A DNA stretch of 10,548 nt from Planctomycetaceae bacterium (GTDB lineage: Bacteria > Planctomycetota > Planctomycetia > Pirellulales > UBA1268), in NCBI GenBank assembly GCA_947453875.1, contig CANGIH010000048.1, positions 1 to 10,548 on the forward strand. The letters run 5' to 3'. Both the position numbers and the translations under genes were made by a program. The notes under the pieces are model-generated. The model searched no databases, had not been told where the DNA came from, and saw only the letters and a list, made by a program, of their open reading frames with translations. Below are positions 6,817 to 10,548 of the stretch, one piece after another (position 1 is the stretch's first letter; each line of letters starts with the position of its first letter).

Positions 6817-6850
6817 CCCCGCCGGTCGTTCTTCCGTGCGACCGGCGGGG
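6817..6850. terminator. Bidirectional terminator hairpin between convergent genes
   Basis: CCCCGCCGGTCG (6817-6828) and its exact complement CGACCGGCGGGG (6839-6850) form a 12-bp GC-rich stem with a 10-nt loop. It sits in the 73-bp gap between two converging stop codons. On the minus strand the stem is followed within a few bases by CCTTTTC, a short T-run; on the plus strand there is no T-run, so termination that way may rely on the stem alone. Confidence 0.75.
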
Positions 6851-6854
6851 CGGG

Positions 6855-7829
6855 TCAGCCCCGCGCGGCGAGGCGATCGAGGGCTGTCCGCACCCAGGGG
6901 CTGTCGGGCGCGAGCGCCACGAACGCCCGCAGGTGGCGCGTGGCTTCCCCTTCCCTCCCCAATTCGTCGAGGACCCCCGCGAGGTGCCAGTGGGCATCGG
7001 CGTAGTCGGGTTGCTGCCTGAGCACCCCCTCAAGCGCCGCCTCGGCGAGTTCGTGGTCGCCGAGTTCGCTGAGGACGCACCCCAGGCTCGTGCGCGCCTC
7101 GAGGTGATCACCGTCGAATTCGATCGACGCGTAGTAGCGCTCGCGTGCCGCGGTGAGGTCGCCGGAGCGGTAGAGAAGCTCCGCAAGCATGAATGAAACG
7201 TGGGCGCTGGGGCCCTCCGCCTGGAGCAGGGCACGCAGCGCCTCGGTGGCCGCCTCGATGTCGCCGGAGGCCTCGAGATCGGCGGCGAGGGCGAGCAGTT
7301 CCCGGCCACTGACCGGCTCATCCCCCTCGCCGACCGGCAACGGTGGGCTCGTCCCCTTGTCTGTCGGCAGGGAGAGGGGCGCGGCGGGCGCGGCCTCGGG
7401 GGGGGCGGTCCCCTCCAGTGCGGTCGTGTAGAAACCGAACTGCCGCTGCCCACCCGCCCCGAGAAGATCATCCCCCTGGCGGACACTCAACCGCCGGCCG
7501 TCGACGATGATCCGCTGGTCCATCCGGGCGGCCGCGGCAGCTCCCGCCGGATGGAGTACCGCGAGCCGTGAATCGATCTCCCGGAGTCCGAATCCCGATT
7601 CGAGGAGTCGGGCGAGTTGGCGTCCGACCACGAGTTCGCCGTAGCCGAACCAGCCGATCCGACCGGCCCGGTGGGTCGGTTGGAGGAGCCCCCCGCGGAC
7701 CCAGTGGCGGACCGCGGCCACCGGAATCCCGAGCACCGCCGCCATCATCGCGACGGTGTGGAGGCCGCGGACCGAGACAGGGCCGTCCCAGTCGAGTGCC
7801 GTGTCGAGTTGCCGCTGGGTCGGGGGCAC
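6855..7829 (-). CDS. MerR-type HTH protein with C-terminal TPR repeats
   Basis: A 324-residue soluble protein. Residues about 17-75 form a MerR-like winged helix: ISV-like SVRGLHTVAMMAAVLG, VAAVRHWVRGGLL as the recognition part, then a wing with RIGWFGYGEL. A helix with the SGFGLREID pattern follows. A short beta-rich segment (about 105-134) carries RRLSVRQGDDLLGAGGQ, which I recall as a signature of a planctomycete MerR-TPR family. A Pro/Ala linker (about 137-174) leads to four TPR-like units (about 176-205, 210-240, 242-275, 278-311), each with the A-x-x-L and G-D pattern. It may bind DNA and use the TPRs for protein contacts, with no ligand-binding domain; target unknown. The start is GTG 7829 with no clear Shine-Dalgarno. 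The gene lies 22 bp after the ThuA-like gene, so the two are probably co-transcribed. Confidence 0.82.
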   Translation of the reverse strand: MPPTQRQLDTALDWDGPVSVRGLHTVAMMAAVLGIPVAAVRHWVRGGLLQPTHRAGRIGWFGYGELVVGRQLARLLESGFGLREIDSRLAVLHPAGAAAAARMDQRIIVDGRRLSVRQGDDLLGAGGQRQFGFYTTALEGTAPPEAAPAAPLSLPTDKGTSPPLPVGEGDEPVSGRELLALAADLEASGDIEAATEALRALLQAEGPSAHVSFMLAELLYRSGDLTAARERYYASIEFDGDHLEARTSLGCVLSELGDHELAEAALEGVLRQQPDYADAHWHLAGVLDELGREGEATRHLRAFVALAPDSPWVRTALDRLAARG

Positions 7830-7851
7830 GAGGAATGATCCGCTCGGAGCG

Positions 7852-8745
7852 TCAGCGTTGCTGGAAGGGGCGGTGGCTTGTCGTGTCAGCCGATGGGAAG
7901 TCGTCCGGGAGGGGCTGGGTCACCTCTCCGGTGGCGGCCCATTCGGCGCCGCGCTGGAGAACCGTGATGAAGCCGACGCACTCCTGCGACTCGTCGGCAT
8001 GGCCCATCGGGGTGTGGAACACCCGCCCCTTGCCATGATCGATCGTCATCAGCATCGGTTCGTGCCGATTCGTCACGTCGGAGCGGGCGGTGGCGAGGAT
8101 TCGCATGTTCCGCGCCGGGCCCCGGAGCTTGTCGTAGAGCTCGTCCTGGACATGAAGCCAGACCGGCGGCATCCCCTTTGTGATCGGATGGCCAGAGTCA
8201 CGGACGATGACCGGAAAGGCCCACTGTCGCCCATGGTTTCCCCCCGGCCCGACCGACTCGTCGCGGATGACCTTGCCGGTTTCGTCGAGATAGACGTAGG
8301 GGCCGCTCTTCTCGTCGCGCCCCCCCCAGCCACCGAGACCGATCATCTCGTTGTAGGCAGGCCATGAAGGGAACGAATTGTCGGCGGCGTGGATGGCGAC
8401 GAACCCTCCCCCCTCCGCCACATACTCCTCGAAGGCTAGGCGGGTCGCCTCTGGCCAGTCGGCGGCCCCGTGGCCGAAGTTGCTGACGACGACGGAGTAC
8501 TCGCGGAACTCCGGCCGGAAGGCAGGGTCGGGGCCCTGCGGGGCGTGGGTGACGACATCGACGCTGAACAGGCCCGTCTGTTCGAGCGCGGCCTTCATCA
8601 TCTTCGTGGTTGTCGGCCAGTTGCCATGGTTGTTCTGGCCATCGACGATCAACGCCCGCAACGGTTCCGCCGCCGGGGTAGGGGACGCTGGCTCGAGGGT
8701 GCCAAGGGCCACCACGCACCACACCACCGCGAACCAACGTCGCAT
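7852..8745 (-). CDS. Secreted ThuA-like domain protein (class I glutamine amidotransferase-like fold)
   Basis: A 297-residue protein with a signal peptide (MRRW start, hydrophobic 5-16, likely cleavage near A25/A26) and an otherwise complete ThuA domain. Domain landmarks are LRALIVDGQNNHGNW at the first strand, YSVVVSNFG, the nucleophile-elbow-like GGGFVAIHAADNSF (112-125), SGHPITKGMP (184-193), HVQDELYDKL (198-207) and GRVFHTPMGH (240-249). ThuA-like proteins have a flavodoxin/GATase-like fold and are linked to sugar metabolism; planctomycetes encode many secreted copies of unclear substrate. The cysteine of true amidotransferases is replaced by the IHA motif, as in the family, so amidotransferase activity is not implied. 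A strong GGAGGAG (8751-8757) lies 5 nt before ATG 8745. It follows isocitrate dehydrogenase by 67 bp that contain two small hairpins, and precedes MerR-TPR by 22 bp. Confidence 0.88.
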   Translation of the reverse strand: MRRWFAVVWCVVALGTLEPASPTPAAEPLRALIVDGQNNHGNWPTTTKMMKAALEQTGLFSVDVVTHAPQGPDPAFRPEFREYSVVVSNFGHGAADWPEATRLAFEEYVAEGGGFVAIHAADNSFPSWPAYNEMIGLGGWGGRDEKSGPYVYLDETGKVIRDESVGPGGNHGRQWAFPVIVRDSGHPITKGMPPVWLHVQDELYDKLRGPARNMRILATARSDVTNRHEPMLMTIDHGKGRVFHTPMGHADESQECVGFITVLQRGAEWAATGEVTQPLPDDFPSADTTSHRPFQQR

Positions 8746-8760
8746 GTCGTCTCCTCCGCT

Positions 8761-8796
8761 GCCCGCAGGACGGGCGTTGACATCCCCGTGCGGGGA
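8761..8796 (-). terminator. Two small hairpins between isocitrate dehydrogenase and ThuA-like genes
   Basis: GCCCG (8761-8765) pairs with CGGGC (8771-8775) around a 5-nt loop, and TCCCC (8783-8787) pairs with GGGGA (8792-8796) around GTGC. Both are short and lack a T-run, so they are weak terminators at best. They may partly separate the two genes' transcription or sit in the ThuA leader close to its ribosome binding site. Confidence 0.3.
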
Positions 8797-8812
8797 ACGA
8801 TCCGCTCCGACT

Positions 8813-10048
8813 TCACGCCCGGCTGCCGGCCATCGCCTTCTGCAGGTTGCTGTCGATCGCCGCCAGGAATGACTGGGTGTCGAGGTGGGCCTGCGACGGG
8901 CCGACGAGGACCGCGAGGTCTTTGGTCATCTTCCCCGACTCGACGGTCTCCACGCACACCCGCTCGAGCGTGTCGGCGAAGTGTGTCAGTGCCGGGGTGC
9001 CGTCGAGTTTGCCGCGGTGGGACAGGCCACGGGTCCAGGCGAAGATCGAGGCGATCGGATTGGTGCTCGTGGGCTTCCCCTGCTGGTGCTGGCGGTAATG
9101 GCGCGTGACCGTGCCATGGGCCGCCTCGGCCTCGACCGTCTTCCCGTCGGGCGTCATCAGCACGCTCGTCATCAGGCCCAGCGAGCCGAAGCCCTGGGCG
9201 ACAATGTCGCTTTGCACATCGCCGTCGTAGTTCTTGCAGGCCCAGACGTAGCCCCCCTCCCACTTGAGGGCCGAGGCGACCATGTCATCGATGAGCCGGT
9301 GCTCGTAGGTCAGCCCCTTGGCGGTGAAGTCGGCCTTGAATTCGGCGTCGAACACCTCCTGGAAGATGTCCTTGAAACGCCCGTCGTAGGCCTTGAGGAT
9401 GGTGTTCTTCGTGGAGAGGTAGACCGGATAGCTCCGTGCCAGCCCATAGCGGAAGCTCGCCCGGGCGAAGTCGCGGATCGAATCGTCGAGGTTGTACATG
9501 GCCATCGCCACGCCGGCCGACGGAAACTCGTAGACCTGCATCTCCATCGGCTTTGCGCCATCGGCCGGGGTGAAGGTGAGCGTCAGCTTCCCGGCGCCGG
9601 GGATCTTCACGTCGGTGGCCCGGTATTGATCGCCGAAGGCGTGGCGTCCGACGACGATCGGCTTCGTCCAGCCGGGCACCAATCTCGGGATGTTGCCGAT
9701 GATGATCGGCTCCCGGAAGATCACGCCGCCGAGGATGTTGCGGATCGTACCGTTGGGGCTCTTCCACATTTTTTTCAGGCCGAATTCCTCGACCCGTGCC
9801 TCGTCGGGCGTGATCGTGGCGCACTTCACGCCGACACCATGCTCGAGGATGGCGTGGGCGGCGTCGATCGTCACCTGGTCGCCGGTGGCGTCCCGGTGCT
9901 GGATCGAGAGGTCGTAGTACTTCAGATCGACGTCGACGTAGGGGAGGATCAGCTGGTCCTTGATGAACTGCCAGATGATCCGCGTCATCTCGTCTCCGTC
10001 GAGTTCAACGACGGGACCCACGACCTTGATCTTGCCGGGCTTGCTCAC
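8813..10048 (-). CDS. icd: NADP-dependent isocitrate dehydrogenase (eukaryote-type, homodimeric)
   Basis: A 411-residue cytoplasmic enzyme that oxidatively decarboxylates isocitrate to 2-oxoglutarate and CO2 with NADP, in the TCA cycle. Counting from the GTG at 10048, VVELDGDEMTRIIW lies at about 12-26, the substrate loop SPNGTIRN at 97-104, RHAFGDQYRATD with substrate arginine R135 at 135-146, the metal aspartates in NYDGDVQSD at 273-281, and the NADP segment EAAHGTVTRHY at 308-318, followed by TSTNPIASIFAW. The length and these motifs fit the mitochondrial/cytosolic-type dimeric family, not the E. coli type. The H and R in the AHGTVTRH segment are those that contact the NADP phosphate. An in-frame TTG two codons upstream (10054) would leave no room for the GGAG at 10055-10058, so GTG is preferred. 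A candidate promoter lies at 10178-10206, and the leader holds a short tandem repeat. Confidence 0.95.
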   Translation of the reverse strand: MSKPGKIKVVGPVVELDGDEMTRIIWQFIKDQLILPYVDVDLKYYDLSIQHRDATGDQVTIDAAHAILEHGVGVKCATITPDEARVEEFGLKKMWKSPNGTIRNILGGVIFREPIIIGNIPRLVPGWTKPIVVGRHAFGDQYRATDVKIPGAGKLTLTFTPADGAKPMEMQVYEFPSAGVAMAMYNLDDSIRDFARASFRYGLARSYPVYLSTKNTILKAYDGRFKDIFQEVFDAEFKADFTAKGLTYEHRLIDDMVASALKWEGGYVWACKNYDGDVQSDIVAQGFGSLGLMTSVLMTPDGKTVEAEAAHGTVTRHYRQHQQGKPTSTNPIASIFAWTRGLSHRGKLDGTPALTHFADTLERVCVETVESGKMTKDLAVLVGPSQAHLDTQSFLAAIDSNLQKAMAGSRA

Positions 10049-10054
10049 GCTCAA

Positions 10055-10058
10055 CTCC
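10055..10058 (-). promoter_or_regulatory. Ribosome binding site deciding the icd start
   Basis: On the minus strand GGAG ends 6 nt before GTG 10048, a normal spacing. For the alternative TTG at 10054 it would touch the start codon. This favours the GTG and a protein beginning MSKPGKIKVVG. Confidence 0.55.
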
Positions 10059-10086
10059 AGGGATGTCCAGGGATGTCCTGGGATGC
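10057..10086. repeat. Three tandem 10-bp units in the icd leader
   Basis: Plus-strand units CCAGGGATGT (10057-10066), CCAGGGATGT (10067-10076) and CCTGGGATGC (10077-10086) repeat head to tail. The first two are identical and the third differs at two positions. The array touches the icd Shine-Dalgarno. It may be slippage-generated or a protein or RNA contact site; nothing further can be read from it. Confidence 0.6.
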
Positions 10087-10177
10087 GGTGGACCAGGAAT
10101 GCTGTGGATGTCGCGACGAGGCCGCTGTCGCAGTCGCGGGGCTTTGGCCCCTTGAGAGTCCTTGCGGCGAAGGGCTG

Positions 10178-10206
10178 AAACTACCCCTTCGACGCACGCG
10201 TGACAA
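10178..10206 (-). promoter_or_regulatory. Candidate sigma-70-type promoter for icd
   Basis: On the minus strand TTGTCA (5 of 6 to TTGACA) is followed by a 17-bp spacer and TAGTTT (3 of 6 to TATAAT). It would start transcription roughly 120 nt before the GTG, giving a leader that includes the 10-bp repeats. The -10 match is weak, so this is tentative. Confidence 0.35.
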
Positions 10207-10263
10207 CTCGCCGCCGGGGAGTCGCCCCGCGCACGGGGGCAGTCCTCGTCAGGCACAAAGCGA

Positions 10264-10303
10264 CCGGCCCCGTGGGACCGTGATCGGCAACCCACAGGGC
10301 CGG
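10264..10303 (-). terminator. Hairpin downstream of the right-edge partial gene
   Basis: The left arm (10264-10276, CCGGCCCCGTGGG) pairs with the right arm (10291-10303, CCCACAGGGCCGG) with a single C-A mismatch, around a 14-nt loop. It begins 27 bp past the stop of the minus-strand partial gene and upstream of the icd promoter candidate, so it probably ends that transcript. The following bases contain only a short T-run (CTTTG). Confidence 0.55.
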
Positions 10304-10329
10304 AGAATCGCGGCAAAGGCGGAGGCCGA

Positions 10330-10548
10330 TCAGGTCGACCGGTCGCCGATCGGTGCCACATAGCGGAGGGGACGGGTGCTCGTGCCGGCGGCCGGACGAT
10401 CGCGGCCATCGGTGGCGGGCGGGGCCGGGGAGACCGATGGGCCAGCGGGGGCGGCCTCCGGAGCGGCCCCCTGCGGGGCAGCGAACTCGAGGATCGGCTT
10501 CTCGGTGGTTGTCGCAGACGGAGCCTGCTGGGCGGGGGTCTTCGCGGC
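10330..10548 (-). CDS. C-terminal tail of an unidentified Pro/Ala-rich protein (5' truncated by window edge)
   Basis: The minus-strand frame is open from the right edge for 72 codons to TGA at 10330-10332, with no start in the window. The translation is rich in Ala and Pro (for example FAAPQGAAPEAAPAG and VSPAPPATDG) and ends in RPLRYVAPIGDRST. Codon third positions are mostly G or C, and a good terminator hairpin follows, both supporting a real gene. It looks like a disordered C-terminal region whose last residues (RPLRYVAPIGD) could be a conserved motif. I do not recognise the family, and no function can be given from this piece. Confidence 0.6.
   Translation of the reverse strand, partial: AAKTPAQQAPSATTTEKPILEFAAPQGAAPEAAPAGPSVSPAPPATDGRDRPAAGTSTRPLRYVAPIGDRST

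Noticed and set aside
6302..7486. A 394-codon minus-strand frame across the small secreted gene and MerR-TPR gene
   Set aside because: It crosses the terminator hairpin and two converging genes, and its start is full of Arg, Pro and Ser typical of frame-shifted reading.
8885..10363. A 492-codon open frame on the plus strand, antisense to icd
   Set aside because: The same mirror-frame effect, in codon register with icd. The sense strand carries every catalytic motif of isocitrate dehydrogenase.
10005..10409. A 134-codon minus-strand frame in the spacer between icd and the right-edge gene
   Set aside because: It overlaps the start of icd, the candidate promoter and the terminator hairpin, and overlaps the partial gene out of frame.

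Overview
This GC-rich 10.5-kb window reads as a chromosomal segment of a bacterium in the Planctomycetota, most likely a Pirellulales-type member. The evidence is two short secreted proteins with planctomycete-style aromatic and proline motifs, a MerR-type HTH protein fused to TPR repeats, a ThuA-domain protein, a PHM-like copper monooxygenase fragment, and a bacterial DNA topoisomerase VI B subunit. This placement rests on recalled family distributions, not on a search. There is no insertion sequence, phage gene, CRISPR array, tRNA or rRNA.

Layout. On the left, three plus-strand genes: the C-terminal part of a copper type II ascorbate-dependent monooxygenase-like protein (1-756), an ABC transporter with ATPase and permease on one chain (775-2757), and a small DUF2200 protein from a GTG start (2823-3185). 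Convergent to them is a long minus-strand gene for topoisomerase VI subunit B (3356-5650). A 310-bp divergent intergenic region follows, then two small plus-strand secreted-protein genes (5961-6311, 6374-6781) that end at a perfect 12-bp inverted repeat. That repeat separates them from a minus-strand series read right to left: NADP-dependent isocitrate dehydrogenase (8813-10048), a secreted ThuA-like protein (7852-8745) and the MerR-TPR protein (6855-7829). At the right edge is the C-terminal tail of another minus-strand gene (10330-10548), followed by a likely terminator hairpin.

How the genes relate. The monooxygenase-like gene and the ABC transporter are 18 bp apart and probably co-transcribed. 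ThuA-like and MerR-TPR are 22 bp apart and probably co-transcribed. Isocitrate dehydrogenase is a housekeeping TCA enzyme that may be transcribed separately.

The most unusual item is the topoisomerase VI B subunit. It carries what looks like a second, diverged copy of its H2TH domain inserted in the transducer domain, plus long N- and C-terminal extensions, and no subunit A gene lies next to it.
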